Of a stretch of 56,062 nt of DNA, positions 1-14,470 are shown piece by piece. Each line of letters opens with the position of its first letter. Positions within the stretch are counted from its first letter, which is position 1. This DNA comes from Bugula neritina (Eukaryota; Bryozoa; Gymnolaemata; Cheilostomatida; Bugulidae): assembly GCA_964035545.1 (NCBI GenBank), contig OZ037771.1, positions 6,134,628-6,190,689 of the forward strand, written 5' to 3'. The notes under the pieces are model-generated. The model saw only the letters and a program-made list of their open reading frames with translations, had not been told where the DNA came from and searched no databases. The position numbers were made by a program, and so were the translations under genes.

Positions 1-479
1 AAAGCTGCACATAACAGTCCTATTTTGCTATCTGTGGAAAGTAGTTTTTGCTAGATGTCCATGAGAAAATTCACTGCATGTAGCCCCAACTGTACTGAGT
101 GAAGCTTGAACATTTAGTTAAACATCTGTTTAAACTCAGCAAGTGGTATCACTTGCACTTATGACCTGAGTAAAAATTACCCACTTGCCTACTGATCACA
201 ATTATTATTAAAAGTAGACTTAGCCACAGGCCGGTTGTTGCAAATTAAAATACTACATATCAATGATTCCAGTTTTACAATGGTAATACAATCCTATTAA
301 TAATACTATTAAACAATATTATTTTAGACAAGCATGACAAGGTTACACTAAGTATGTAAAAACTAAGGGTAAAGGCCATAATTTCATTTTTATTTGAAAT
401 TTATGGTAGCTTTCAATGTTATTTAGTTGAATAGAGACATATAATATGTATGACTATGAGTTTGAATAAAACTCCCTAG

Positions 480-1700
480 ATTTAGTATTAACTATTGATA
501 TCATTACTATTATCCTAATGTAGTATTACATTATTAATCATCATAAATGATAATAAATTATAATGATATTAATATCATAATTATAAATAGTATATATAAT
601 CACAATGGTGATAAATTTATAAACATGGCTATTATTATAACAGACAAAACACTGAAGTGAGCAACATTTTAAGTTGAATAACCCAGCATAAGTATCAGTA
701 TGAGTATCACTGACAATAGATTGTATTCACTTATTCATGATTGCCAACATGAATATTATGTCAAAATTGCCACACAACTATCAGTATCATAATTATAATA
801 TTCTATAGGATTATCACTATCAGTATGAGTATCACTATCAACATGAGTGCTAGTACTAGTAGTAGCCATACTGATATTCATAGTGATAGTGATGGTATTT
901 CACTATGACTATTACTATTAGTATTACTATTAGTTGTTTTAGTTCAGTTATAGTTATACAAAATAAAAATATAATACTTAATCTTTATCTTATAGTTAAT
1001 GTTATAGTTACACTTGTATTAATATTTACTTTTATATATAGCAGTAACTTATACTAATACTAATAGTAATACTAATACTAATAGTAATATTAATACATTA
1101 GATTTAGTGATTATACTTGCTAACTTTAAGTGATAAGTAACTATTATTCTATAAGTATAACATTAACTCATACCTGACTTTAAGTCCCCAATCTAAGGTT
1201 ACTAATAGTAATAGTAATCTAATAGTAATTGTAAATGTAATAGGCCTACCAATACTATTACTAACTCTAAGACTAAGAGTAAGTGTAACTCTAACTCTAA
1301 CTGTCTAAGTCTATGTTATATTAGCATACTAGCGAATTAAATATTAATAATTATTATAATACTAATACTATTATTACTAAATTACTAATAGTAATACTAA
1401 TATCAATAGTATTACTATTACTGTAATAGTATAGACAATCAAATTTCATAAACTGACAAGATAAGTATAATACAAGTACAACTTGAACTAGTACTACTAG
1501 TACAATTTGAGAGTAAACCAAATTCGCTGTAATTGTGAGCGTATACAGTTACACAAACTTAAAAGTGAAAAGCGAATATTACTTTTAGTTTTAATTTTAT
1601 TTTAAATACAATACTAACCAACACTAACAGTAAGTGTAACTCACTAACTCACTGTAACTGTAAGTCTAAGTGACTAAGTCACTTGGTAAGTGTAACAGCA
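480..1700. repeat. Degenerate TAGTAA/TACTAA low-complexity tract
   Basis: The stretch is dominated by imperfect copies of trinucleotides such as AGT, AAT, ACT and TAA (for example actaatagtaatactaat). It reads as a degraded trinucleotide or hexanucleotide satellite. A second tract of the same style lies at 29800-31020, so this is a recurrent sequence type in the genome. No coding signal. Confidence 0.7.
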
Positions 1701-2805
1701 ATGTATAATATTAATATATTTATAAATTTATGAACTCACATTTACAAATATTTAGCTTGATATTTTTGTAGCTGTTGGTTAATTAATAGTAAATACGATT
1801 GTTATTAATTGTAGCTGTAATTCAAACTTTTATGCGTCAATAAAATAAGGATGGTGATATCTAAATCTGGTGATCATTCATTTTCTTGCTGTTTTGTTTA
1901 TCTGGCCAGGCCACATGTCAAAATATCCAATCAAGACAGGCTAAACAGTGGGGTGATGTAGACTGTTTTAACTGCCCTTATGTTTGTTACAATCTACAAC
2001 TCATTATTTGATCATATACAGCCGTTTCAAACAGGTTCTGACAAGTGGCCTGATAAATTATTTTCTACGTTTTAGAATTTGAACCTGTAGCAGAAACTTA
2101 TCCGATAGAAATGCAGGAATTAATACATCCTAATTTGCAATAGTACACAACTCCTAAATATAATGATGATCCTGCTAAAATTGCTGTGCATGTACGTGTG
2201 TATAATAATTATTATTATATGTTTGTGTAATGTGTATGTATATATCAATCCTCTTTGGTATAATATAGTCTTGAAGCATTCTATTGAGCCATATTTTTTC
2301 TATCTCAACTGATCAAACATAATTATGCACAGTTTTAATGTAAATAGGAAGCCAGTAACCTCAGGAGCAGCTAGAGCACTGCATGGGGCTTAAATCAACA
2401 GATATCTATTGATTTAGAGTTCATCCATTATATTAAACAACACATGAGCATTATAGAGTAAAGCGCAAATGAAGAGCATCATGGCTGATTTCCTGGCTCC
2501 AGATTGCCGTTATAGAGTATAATGTATATGTATATAAATCACAAAAAGCTGCAAATTTATAAATGCATGCATGACAGTTTGTTAGTTTGATAACTTTTTA
2601 GATTAGTTTATGTGGTGACTGTGTGACTTTGTTTATAAAAAAGACAACTCGCGATTTAAATTTTGCAGGAATTAACTTTATAGAAGGTGTTTATTGGACT
2701 AGCTGTGCATAAAATGAACTGAATTAAAAAAAATCGAAGAATAATGGATGCAAATTTCTAACGGGTAACATACTTTAAAACCATTATTAGTAACAGTGCT
2801 AAATC

Positions 2806-2811
2806 TTTATT
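2806..2811 (-). promoter_or_regulatory. Candidate polyadenylation signal of the KCTD-like gene
   Basis: AATAAA on the minus strand about 187 nt after the stop codon of the KCTD8/12/16-like gene. Position and motif fit a 3' end signal. AT-rich DNA makes chance hexamers common, so this is tentative. Confidence 0.4.
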
Positions 2812-2997
2812 TCTATTGTACCGGCTCTTCATGCATGAGCAAACAATTCCATAGTTTGAAATATCAGAAACCAGTTTCTAGCTATTAAAATTGGTAAACT
2901 AGTGTTACTAATACAGTAGATGTGTAGCATTATTAATAACAATTTGCATCTGTTTCCTCCAACAACGAAATGTCATTTTAAATTGTTAGCGAGTTTG

Positions 2998-5900
2998 TTA
3001 GGTTGCTTTCACCCACACAAACTCATTGTAGTGATACCATCTCCCCTCTTCTGACACCTGACTGACAAGCTGTGGCAGGTGGGTCTTTGTGTTAGATGCT
3101 GACGACATGGATGCTGAAGTTGGTACTGGACTGTGTTCACAGCTCACGGTGTTGGTTCCAGTGCCTACAAATGTAGAAAAAATTAGTAATTTATTTGCAT
3201 CACACAAGACATTAAATTATTTTACTTACTTTAAAAAATCATTAAAACATGGATGTAAAATTGCTGTTCAAAAAATTAAATTGATCAATATTGAGCGCCC
3301 AAAACATCTGTGTAGAATAATGTTATTAATTATGAAGCAAACTCTATATCTGAGAAACGATACTGTCAGATGAAATACACAATCTATATATTAAACGGGA
3401 TTTAATAGTTACAGGTTGGCCTGTACTATGATAATAGTTACAGGTTGGCATGTACTATGACAATAGTTACAGGTTGGCCTGTACTATATGACAATAGTTA
3501 CAGGTTCACCTAGTACATTAGCTTATACAAACCGCATGCAGCTTTCAGTTCAAAGCCGGCATCAAGCAGCATATCAAAGGCCTGTTCTAAGAAGTTATGT
3601 TTGAGGTAAAACCTACTGGAGTATCTTCCACCATCACCTCTGTCGGCGTCTCGGTTCTCATTCAGAGTGTCTCTGAATACAGCCCGGCACAGGTTGACCT
3701 GCAAGGAGTTCCTATACCTGGTATTACCTACTGTGTGAGCTAGATATTATACAGGTGGAGATAATGTACAGGTAGAGATGTTATACAGGTGGAGGTAATA
3801 TACAGGTGGAGGTAGTACTGTGTGGGATATTATACAGGTAAAGAAAATAAGCAGGTGGAGATAATATACAGGTGGAGATAATCTATAGGTAGTGATACTA
3901 TGCAAGTGGGATACTATACAGGTGTGTATATCTATGAGCAGCTCACACTAGCAATAAATAAACATACCTTCCCACAAACCAACAGCCTGCAGAGCCGTCT
4001 AAACTTGATTTCTGCGAGACCGTCACGTCCAAAAGCAAATGTTCCTCGGTAACCCACCGTAATGGAGCCAGTATTCTCTGTCAGTTCGGTTGTTGATGGT
4101 GAACTCCTGATAGGCCCTAGTGTTGGTTTTAACAAACTTTTACTATTTTGATGGTCCAGCAGTTTTATAAGCTCTGGCAGTCTGTAATACTCTGCCTAAA
4201 CATGGAGAAGGACTTTTAGTTTTGTCATGTGTTACTACATGTCATGTATATACATTAGACGGTTACTGACTCCATGCAAAGAAGGTGCTATAAAGTTGCT
4301 AAAAAGATGCTACAAAGTCGTGACTACTCAGCCAATCACACACTGGCTTTCATCATTCAAGTACACTGCGATGGGCTTTACAAAAGCTTCAATGCAATAT
4401 ATTGAGAAACTGAATATTTCAAAATAGCTGTAATGAAGAAATTGAGAAAAGCCTGTGTTCTAGATTAGAAATGCAACAAAAGAAGTTATGTTCTCAAACC
4501 AACATTTATTAAGAAAATTAAAGAGCTTGGGTTACCTCAATTCTCCCATTACTGCACCTAAATGACAAGATCATCAGATGTATGTCAGCAAACATAATAT
4601 TTACCCTAAACTATTTAATGTCATGCTTTGAAACTAGCCCTCCACGATTGTTATATGGTTTTACAGCCATATATTTTATAATTTATGACTTGTCATGTTG
4701 CAGACCATATAGGCAGCAACTGTATAATTTTCTACAGAACGCTATAATAAATGAGTTGTTTTTATAAGTTCTTGTTTAAAACTTAATTATATAGAAAAGC
4801 TGTCATTGAACTGACCTTTAGAGATTCATCAATAGAAATTCATTAGTGAGTTAATACACCACGTATACTATTGCAACATGACATTGAATGTCTACTCTGA
4901 GAGTCTAGAATCACTTCCTTTCAATTTTAAATGCAGTTGCATTATAATTATTTCGCACGATGGCAAAGCAAATTGATTGAAAAATGCTTAAATTCTCTGT
5001 AATAGTGACAGTGAACATGATAAAATGTTGCACTACAGTATTCCAAATTATGAGTTTTACTAAGGAATGTCATCAAACTAACAAAATCTCTAACTATAGA
5101 ATAACTATAACTTCATAAAAATACCTTTCGGTGCCATTGCCCCTTTAAAGAGGTGCAAGATTGCTATAAATCTATCAAAATATATAAGCTGAAAATTTTG
5201 AAGTTATAGTCCCATATGAAAACAATGTTATGTTTTCATACAGGGGGAGGGGGAGCTAAATATCTCACATATATCACAAATATCTGTATGTAGTTCGTTA
5301 CAGCCTTTACTTGCCTGACTATAAAAAATGTTTTCATTATGAAACAAGTTCATTTTTGGCTGTATGTAGTTCGTTACAGCCTTTACTTGTCTGACTATAA
5401 AAAATGTTTTCATTATGAAACAAGTTCATTTTTGGCTGTATGTAGTTCGTTACAGCCTTTACTTGTCTGACTATAAAAAATGTTTTCATTATGAAACAAG
5501 TTCATTTTTGGCTGTATGTTATTTATATGAAATTAAATATTTTTGTAGTTTCATCTCCGTATGAATATAGTTCAGTGTTGTTGTGTGTGACGATTTTTCA
5601 CAGTATGTAATAGTTATTATTGCAGATTTATTTTTGTACATTAAAGCGTGTACTATTTCAAGCACTAATTGGACCAATTCACTCTAACAAGAGAATAAAC
5701 AATGGAACCTAGCACACCTCTTATGGCTTTCCTATGTTATGTTTTCTAAATCTATGTTAGTATAACACTTAATACTTTATTTATAAATGTAGTCTATCTT
5801 CGCCATACTATTTCTATATATTTGCTATCTCTATTCAATTTTGCTATACTGCATGCACTATATAGCAGAAGCTCATTATACTATGCAACACTGCTTTATG

Positions 5901-6909
5901 TTATTTTATTATATATCCCAGCACATTATCTGGCTGAAAGTAAGTTAATTTATATTATCTCCGTTCTTTACCCTTACAGACAAATCAATACAAACATCAA
6001 TCAGTAGTTATTATGATGTAGACTACGTATACACCTACTTCTTTTTCTTATATGGCTAAAGTAAGATAAAAGTTTGTTTTCAGTACTGCATGGCCTGCTT
6101 AGTTACATGCCAATTGTAGAGGGAATTAATAAACATACAATATGACACCATGGCACAATTATTTTAGGACTCAACAAAAAAATTGAGAGGATAACTCTCA
6201 GCTTACATTGTTGAAGTGTTTCTATGTTGTCAAAGATATAAAGCGCACAATTTTCAACTGCAGTAGCCTAGTTATGTCATATGCCCTTTTCATACAAAGG
6301 TGCTCCTAATAATATCAATGCATAGAGCTGTAATACAAAGTTTTGAAAACAGACATACTAAAAAGGTCGTATAAAAATGAAAATGCATAATGGGCAATTT
6401 TGAAAAAGCGCTAAAGGTTAGCAAAGAAAATACCAAAATTTTTATTTTAGTATTGACATCTGATGCTTTATAGCTTTTGTTATGTATATATTGAACTAGA
6501 TTTGTTATTACGTCATTAGATTTTAATTTATTAAATGATATATCAGTTCGCATAGGCAAAGCTTCGGGGTACATGTATAGTGATTATATAAGCTTTTTAT
6601 AATACCTCATGATAAGCTTTATAATTGAAACAGATTAAGTCTGACCTCCAGTTTTAGTCTTGATAACTCAGAAAAGTTTTCTGGAAGAACAAGTTTCCTA
6701 TTTCTTAGGTAATCCAGGATGTATCTAAACAGCACCCCATCTCTGTCTATGAATATTCTTCCCAGGTTGTCTTTACAATCACTGGCCGGTTTACTTTCAT
6801 CAAACATTGAACAAAGCAAACTTTCTTTGGCGGATAGCAATGTGGTAAGGGTCGTGGTATAATGCACACCACCAACATTCAGGTCTACCGTTGAGCTGTT
6901 GGCCATCAT
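2998..6909 (-). CDS. KCTD8/12/16-like BTB/T1 and H1 domain protein, complete, four exons
   Basis: Exons on the minus strand: 6646-6909, 3968-4195, 3533-3698 and 2998-3164. All junctions are GT-AG and phases agree (0, 0, 1), giving 274 residues. Exon 1 encodes the BTB/T1 fold (VDLNVGGVHY, then GRIFIDRDGVLFRYILDYLR). Exon 2 carries the end of T1 (AEYYRLPELIKLL), a short linker and the start of the H1 domain (ITVGYRGTFAFGRDGLAEIK, then RLCRLLVCGK). Exon 3 continues H1 (VFRDTLNENRD, SSRFYLK, EQAFDMLLDAGF). Exon 4 ends in WYHYNEFVW. Family knowledge: vertebrate KCTD8, 12, 12b and 16 bind the GABA-B receptor tail through T1, and H1 tunes desensitisation. Two ATGs (6907-6909, 6904-6906) could start it. 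It is shorter than vertebrate members because the C-terminal tail after H1 is minimal. I cannot say which paralogue it matches best. Confidence 0.93.
3404..3510. repeat. ~30-bp minisatellite in KCTD intron 3
   Basis: About four units containing atagttacaggttggc and tgtactatgaca follow each other and stop about 22 nt from the exon 3 donor at 3533. The array is intronic and makes up about a third of the intron. Confidence 0.85.
3740..3925. repeat. ~20-bp minisatellite filling KCTD intron 2
   Basis: Imperfect units of the form tatacaggtggagataa are repeated about nine times. They occupy roughly 185 of the 269 bp of the intron between exons 3533-3698 and 3968-4195. The intron is therefore mostly tandem repeat, a pattern seen again in the UBE3D-like gene. 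Confidence 0.8.
4196..6645 (-). other. KCTD intron 1
   Basis: This 2.45-kb intron lies between the T1 exon and the second exon. Apart from the 76-bp tandem array at 5284-5518 I recognise nothing in it. Open frames of about 60-90 codons here have no family resemblance and look like chance. Confidence 0.7.
5284..5518. repeat. 76-bp tandem repeat, three units
   Basis: The phrase ctgtatgtagttcgttacag starts at 5284, 5360 and 5436, and the array breaks off at 5512, giving a period of exactly 76 bp. Units are nearly identical, so the amplification is recent. It lies inside KCTD intron 1. Confidence 0.93.
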
Positions 6910-8423
6910 TTCTAGCAGAAGGACAAGCAGCCAATATAGATAGAGTTAATAAAAAGTTGTCATACTGAAATGTCATTCTATATTACAAATTTGAAGACTG
7001 TGCGCACTACTACGAATAAAAAGCTTCAACTACATTAGGCTAACTCAAATGTGGTAAGTAAATAGTAAAAGTTACAAACATATAATACAAGTTTAAGAAT
7101 AGTTTTGGAAAATCTTTTCTAAATATCTTAAGAAGTTTATACAAACTGATGTTTAGTAAAGCTGCAAACTTCCAGTATACAGACTTAATTCACGTTACTA
7201 TGCTTAGTGTCATCATGTTAAGTTGTATACTTTGCATGTAATACTATTTTAAATAGCTATGGCTATTTTGAAAGAAAAATAGTAGATTGATTTGCTTTCT
7301 GCATTAAATAAAATATACATGTAGGCAATTTTGATAATGACTGTGTAGTTATGATGTCATATACTCACCAACTGATAAGACAAGTTGATCACACGGCTCC
7401 CTCTAGTGAAATGCACATGACTGTTAATTATTATACAATATAACACATCACGACAAACAGAAAGCATATCACAGCAATGAGCCATGTAGCAATTATTACA
7501 ACATATTAATGGCTAATATATTTCATATAATCATGTATAATTATTCTAATATACATGCAAAAGACTAATCAATAATATTGCTATAACAGCCACACAGCTT
7601 TTAACTAAAAATGAATGATTGGTCACAATATTTTTTATTATAAAATGGGATTAAAGTTCAAATTGAAGTAGCAGTATTGTGGTGACATGTGACAGTTGCA
7701 ATAACCTCAGTAGAGCTATAAAAAAGCTAGCTAATAATTTCATATTTGGGGGTAAGTTTATTAGTAAGAAGCATGGAACTTATCTAATAGAAACGAAAAC
7801 GAAACGGATACCAATGTGGCAAGGGACATTATATATGAAAAGCTAAGATTGCAAGATTTGCAACACAGAGTGAGTTAAACTTAGAAAATTGAACTCCCCT
7901 CACTAACAGCTTTAAGTCATCAAATGGCCGAGAAGCTACTGGAATCAACATAATGCCATTTCTGTTTACGGCGGATTTTTAGTTATATATTGGTTTATTT
8001 GAAAACAAGATAATTTCTTTGCTATATTTCAGACTTTTCTTCCAAAGATTAAAATACTCAGCCTAGTTCTGCTGAAAGCTAAACCAGGAAATTACATTAT
8101 TTATAAGCCAATTTATCGAGAGATGCTGCAGTAAAGTTATTTTCACCATTTGCTCAAGAGTGGCAGGTATAAAATGCTAAAATCAAATTCACCACTATTA
8201 AGCAATTTTGTTTATGGTAGTATATCAATCAGCTCTGACAGCAAAATGCTTAAGTATCTGTGCAATTCTTAAATAGAGTTGTTGCAAATCTTGTCAACAC
8301 AATATCAACAATAATGTGAATAGGTATTGATTGTTTTCACAACTACTAGCTTTCACTTGCCTGCCTGTATAATTCCTATGAGGTAGACAAGATGCAATTT
8401 GCATAGCATGATGCAGGTATATT
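6910..8423. other. Upstream of the KCTD-like gene, nothing recognised
   Basis: This AT-rich stretch contains the presumed promoter and 5' untranslated region of the minus-strand KCTD gene. I could not pick out a TATA box or an upstream exon with any confidence. Confidence 0.4.
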
Positions 8424-9865
8424 ATAATGTAACTTGCTATACATCCTGTATTATGCATATCATTCATAGCATACTTTCTGCGATTGCATAATTACTACCA
8501 TACAGTCTGCAGTTGTAGATCTGACACTCTATCTCAGTACTGCATTATATGAAGCTAAGATTCTAGAAAAAGGAAAAAGCTATTTTCCTGGTAGAACACG
8601 AAACACTTTATAAAAAAGATTTTTCAAGCTGATTCTTTTGTAAGGAACAACAGTTTTATAGGCTATCAAAATGCTAGTCACATGCACTGCACACTAAACA
8701 AGAATTATTTCATCTGCTTCAGTGGCAAATTGATATCTGAAAGTGTTGCCAGAAATCGAGTGATAGCGATATTAGAGTTGTCCTCTCACTTGTGCTTATT
8801 TGTCTTAAATCCAACTGGGCAGAGAAATTCCATGCTTCACCATTTCACTAGTGAAACTTCACTAGTTAAAGTTTCACATGATAAATTTTTTGTATTGTAA
8901 AAATCTTGCAGTAAACTAAAAATTTAACAAGTAAACTTGGCTTAGCTTATATTTATGTTTCCCAAATGTATTTACTATTCATATCTAGTAATCATCAAGA
9001 AGTTCCACTTGTGGTGTCAACAATATCCTCTGCTGCAGCTACTTGATCTCTAGATACTATTAATATAAGCTCTAGAAATCGTTTTGTTGTTCGGAGATTT
9101 CTTAAACTTAATATAATTAACATAAAACTTGTTGTGCAAGACTAGAGAGTAGAAAAAGGCGAAAAATGAAAAACCTTAAACCGGTGGAAAAGCACAAAAA
9201 TATGGGAATGATATCTTTTCTGGTCAGATATAAATGTATTTGCAGTGTAGAGTTGAGATAAATATTTTGCCATGAATACGGAAGAATAATACTGTGTGAG
9301 TGAGTGACGTACCCATGATATATAGCCATGATATCTTGTCATAGTAAGGAAATACAGTACATATAGTGTTGAACTAAATAAACTGCTGTAAGTGGAATAT
9401 TGACTTGCTATGAACTAATACTGTGTACAATTATTACAAACGTATATTATGTACAACTAATGCATGCAATTATTATTATCAAATATTATACAAAAGTTAT
9501 ATGTACAATAAAAACAATATACTATATACTATGTGTGTCTCATAGTAACAATATACTATATACTACGTGTCCCATAGTAACAATACACTATATATTATGT
9601 GTCCCATAGTAACAATACACTATATATTATGTGTCCCATAGTAACAATACACTATATATTATGTGTCCCATAGTAACAATATACTATATATTATGTGTCC
9701 CATAGTAACAATATACTATATACTACGTGTCCCATAGTAACAATATACTATATACTACGTGTCCCATAGCAACAATATACTATATACTACGTGTCCCATA
9801 GTAACAATACACTATATACTATGTCTCCTATAGTAACAATATACTATATACTATGTCTCCTATCA
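8424..9865. repeat. Interspersed ~1.1-1.4 kb repeat, copy 1
   Basis: The segment from ataatgtaact at 8424 is repeated at 22507 with high identity over about 1.1 kb, then both copies enter the same 32-bp minisatellite. Copy 1 has a small insertion near 8459 relative to copy 2. No transposase or reverse transcriptase frame is present and I found no terminal repeats. A body plus an internal minisatellite near one end resembles non-autonomous families described in molluscs and other invertebrates, but assignment is inference. Confidence 0.85.
9520..9865. repeat. 32-bp minisatellite inside repeat copy 1
   Basis: About eleven units built on gtcccatagtaacaatacac followed by tatatattat. Successive gtcccatag motifs at 9601 and 9633 give a 32-bp period. 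Units differ by a few substitutions (tactacgt versus tattatgt; gtctcctata at the end). Confidence 0.92.
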
Positions 9866-10452
9866 CGGAAGTAGTGTTAGCTACCAAACAGTCCTAATCT
9901 GCAATTGCCCACGTTTATATTAACTTATTCTCGACCCGATAGAGCTCACACCCGACTGGGCCGTATCATCTGTGAAATGTCATTTTTAGAAATGTCTTTT
10001 TTCTAAAAGTCAATTTATTAATTGTCAATTTGGGAATTGTCTTTTTCGAAATAGGTGTTTTTGAATTGTCATTTGTGAAATGTCGCGGATTCATAGGGTT
10101 TATGCTGTTTTTTAAATTATTCCACCATAACCTGAGATTGGGAGTAGTAATTCTAGAATGAGGTAGGGAGGGTGTAAAGCCCCTCCCTATGACTTAATAT
10201 ATTTAGAAACTGTTGTTTGTTTAGCAATTCTGTTAGTGCATTTAACAGACCCTAGTTAGACATTCCAACATAGCATTACACAAATAATGTAAGCATTGAA
10301 CTATATAAGGTTATAGTTTCAGTTCAGTGAATGTAAGTTTCATAACAAAATCACTCAGCCATACACAACGGCCTGATGAGGTTAGCTTGCACTAAATGAA
10401 ACAACATTGTAGTCGATAAAATGAATAAATAAGTTTATTATTATATCCAAAT
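9866..10452. other. No gene recognised
   Basis: A run at about 9975-10085 repeats phrases such as gtcattt, gaaatgtc and attgtc at irregular spacing, which looks like a degraded short tandem repeat. Nothing else is identifiable. Confidence 0.4.
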
Positions 10453-11121
<669 letters not shown>

Positions 11122-11181
11122 GTTTATGCTCTAGATTTATTTCTATAGAGCACTCTAGTAACGTTTTATAAACACTCATTT

Positions 11182-11183
<2 letters not shown>

Positions 11184-11265
<82 letters not shown>
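11184..11265. repeat. (TA)n microsatellite, ~80 bp
   Basis: Second uninterrupted TA array. The motif ctcattttac occurs just before it and also inside the hairpin's right arm, suggesting local duplication. Confidence 0.95.
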
Positions 11266-11269
<4 letters not shown>

Positions 11270-14200
11270 AAGTTTTTCATAAAATTGAGTTATTAACCAA
11301 ATGGTATTTTTGCATTATTTTCCATAATAAATACATCTCATGTTATAAAGTATAAGTATACGTGTCATGCTCATATCAAATCACAAACAAAGCGTTCTAA
11401 AGAAGAAAACTCTCAAGTTATACTGTAGTTTATAAGAATGATAGATGTTTTTCTTTTACACAAATTTACCACTTGTTATACTTAGAATATTTGAAGCTGT
11501 TTTAATAGACACAAACAGTAGTTACAGTGTGCTTTTTACTCTATCCCTCTATTGGCCGTTTTTGCTCTTAAATCTTTATCTGAGCTGAACTTTTTAGAGC
11601 TTTACAGATTAACAAGTAGGCTTGGCAATTTTCTATCTATAGTCTTGGCAGCATCAGAACACACCAAGACTATACATTCTACAAATCAACAGCCAGTTGC
11701 TTTATAACTCTAGCTCAATACAAAGTGGATTATATAAAAGCTGCAAACAGTAGATTAATGAAGAAAAAAATGCTATGGTAGCTTTTTGGTCGAAGCTTTT
11801 AGTAAAATAGCTTTAAGAAAAGCTTTTGGCAATAGCTTTCTAGCTGCACTAACTTCTAACACATTCTTCTCGAGTTTTTCAAAAGTTTAGCGTTTCACTA
11901 TTGATCTTCACCTATTTGTTACATTAAGATGGTGATAAACTATACAAGTTACAGTGCGACAGATCTTTCTTCACAGGATCAAAGAAGAGAACTACCACTC
12001 TGTATATGACATCTGATAACTAATATTCGTATGTATATCTTCAGATATAAATAATAATATACTCAATATTTATATATATCATTTCAGTTTGAAGAAAGCC
12101 TATATAATTATGTTTTAGCAATTTATAGTAGTGTGAAGACTCCAATTTGCCAACACATAACTACACCTAAAAATTGTCTAATTTTCATGCAAGCTGCTTT
12201 CTTCTGTGCCTAGTAGGCAATTAAGCTTATCTCTGTATTTCTCTTTGACCTTAATAAAATCTCCCAATATATTTTATCATGATGTCTACAATAAAATGCA
12301 CTTGGATATCCATTGAAACACTTTGTTTACAAATACATCATCTGTTATCAAAACAACGTGTTTACCTTCTATGTGTGAAAGAATATTGGTGAGCACATTT
12401 TTTAGTTTCTTATCATAATTGTAGAATAAAGGAACTCTTTCTAAGCTGAGTTAATCACATTCTTGAACTCATGCAAAATCTTCATTAGAGCAACGCCATA
12501 GTGAGAAATGTCAGGTTATTTGCTTTTTTCTCTGCACAAAGTAGTGTTGGTGTATGTCTTTTGATGCCTGTTGGTAAGTTAAATGAACATGATATTCAAC
12601 TTCTATTTTATTGTTTGCCAATATTACTCATATGCACAAAATTTAACGCAAATAGTTCACCTACTATCATTTGCACTAACCTTTCACACTCACATTCACC
12701 AGTTTTCTTATCTCTGCTCTACTTGAGCTCAATCAGAAAGAGCAATTTATCGGTTTTAACTCTCCAGTTTATAATAAAATGCTTCTTTTTTATTTTATAG
12801 TTTAATACAAAGTTATAATTGACAAATAGATTCACCTTTAAAGTTTGGAAAACTGCAATATTGTAAGAAATTCAGACATTCAAACGCTTGGAGGCTAAAC
12901 ATTGCAGCTGATGAGGTTATAGCTTTGCTGTTTTATATATGACACTTTCTTGCTGCTAATATTGGATAGTTATGATAGTCAATATACATTATATCATTGA
13001 GGGAATATCCATGTAATTGACTAAAATAAATTTTGATTTGCTCATTTTATCTCCCCTCCCCCTTTTGAAATCCAGCCACAAACCTAACCTGCAGTTCTTA
13101 GAAAAAGGTTCACTCAGAATTTTGTAGCATATGTTACTCAAGTTTTTTCTGATGAAAGTTCTTGTGTAGTGGAGTCTTTGCTCAGAAATAGAAAAACAAA
13201 ACATTTATAGTTTCAAACAGTAATGATAATGCCACCGTAGAAATGACTGATGTGCATTTGGTTTTGTTTCCCCCTGCTATCTGTGGTGGCATAAACTGAA
13301 CAACTAAAATATGTTGAAAGAAGGCTTTCAGTTTCTATAAGAGAAAAAAATGAATTTAGATGAGGGATAAAACTTTTGGAATACTGGCTATTATCAGTCT
13401 ACACAAAATTCATCAGTAAAATGTTTAATTGACCGGTTTCCTTTTATAAGCTTTTAAACTTTAAGGTTGTCTCCTCCCACCCGGTGCATATATAGGAGGG
13501 GTCTCCATGGTATATAGAAAGTCCATGAGATAAAGAGAAATTTAATGTTTGTGTGAAGACTATTGCTAGCATAAGTTTCCTTTTTTATGACATAAATATT
13601 TTGGCCTATGCTTACATAATAGCAGTTCCAGACAAACTTTAAAAGTTTTTTTTTGACAAATCTTGAGAAAACCGAGCTTCAAAGCATGTTTGTGATTTTA
13701 GTTACTGAGGAAGCTAACTTGGTAAATATGATATAAGTCCCAATAGTCATTTGCTATGCTGGCTGTCATGTTTAATTTATACCTGTTGACCTTTTAACCC
13801 TTTGGTCAGGCTCTGCTGTTAACACAGTCTTGGAGCACTGCTAGGAAATGAGACAGCAGATTAGCTGTGTTAGCAGTTTTAAATATTCATATACTTAGAC
13901 ACATATGCTATGAAAATACAGCAAAACTCCCTCTATATCTATCATTTTCACAAAAAACCTTTTGTCACCAAACTAACGATATGACAATTCTGCTGGGACG
14001 TCCAACCCCATGGTGTGACTGTAGGAACACTATAGCACTGAATAGTACAGAAAGACTGTAATGCAAAGAGCCAATTAGTGGCTGCTATACTCATTGATAT
14101 ATAACGAAGATGCAATATACCACCCTATAGTAGATAGACATTAGTTCAGTGAGATCAAACAGCCAAAAAAATGTGCTTACTTTAGGCAAGTCTGCAACTG

Positions 14201-14470
14201 TTGGGACTTCCTCATTTTTAACAGTGATAGGCTGCTGACAACATATATATACATAAAACAGCACTTTATGTATATATGCACGTATACATGCATGTTATGC
14301 TTTATAAAGCATAAAAGCATAAATTTTGAGGGGATGTCAATTACCAAACTATGGCTGTTACTCTTCAGGCCATTATAGTGACATCATTCATGTGATTCTA
14401 CAGACTATCAGTCAACTCTCTTTAATTGACTATCATATTCCTAAATAAATGTTCCTACAGCTCTTTCAGT
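11266..14470. other. No gene recognised
   Basis: About 3.2 kb of AT-rich sequence. Open frames here (for example 12501-12800 and 13867-14061, plus strand) have no family resemblance. A perfect 20-bp palindrome (ttatgctttataaagcataa) lies at 14295-14314, and a near-perfect fold-back around acagcac lies at about 14240-14277. Confidence 0.5.

Larger units (their letters stand above)
1..2997. other. AT-rich intergenic stretch, no gene seen
   Basis: I see no exon with convincing coding character on either strand. The part from about 480 to 1700 is low-complexity DNA listed separately. The remainder is unique-looking AT-rich sequence. Its right end should hold the 3' untranslated region of the minus-strand KCTD-like gene that stops at 2998. 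Confidence 0.5.

Noticed and set aside
9520-9865. Regular 32-bp units that resemble a CRISPR array
   Set aside because: Units are contiguous without unique spacers, and the setting is an intron-rich animal genome. It is a minisatellite. The same applies to 26442-26745.
12501-12800. 99-codon plus-strand frame
   Set aside because: No motif, no splice context, AT-rich hydrophobic composition expected by chance.
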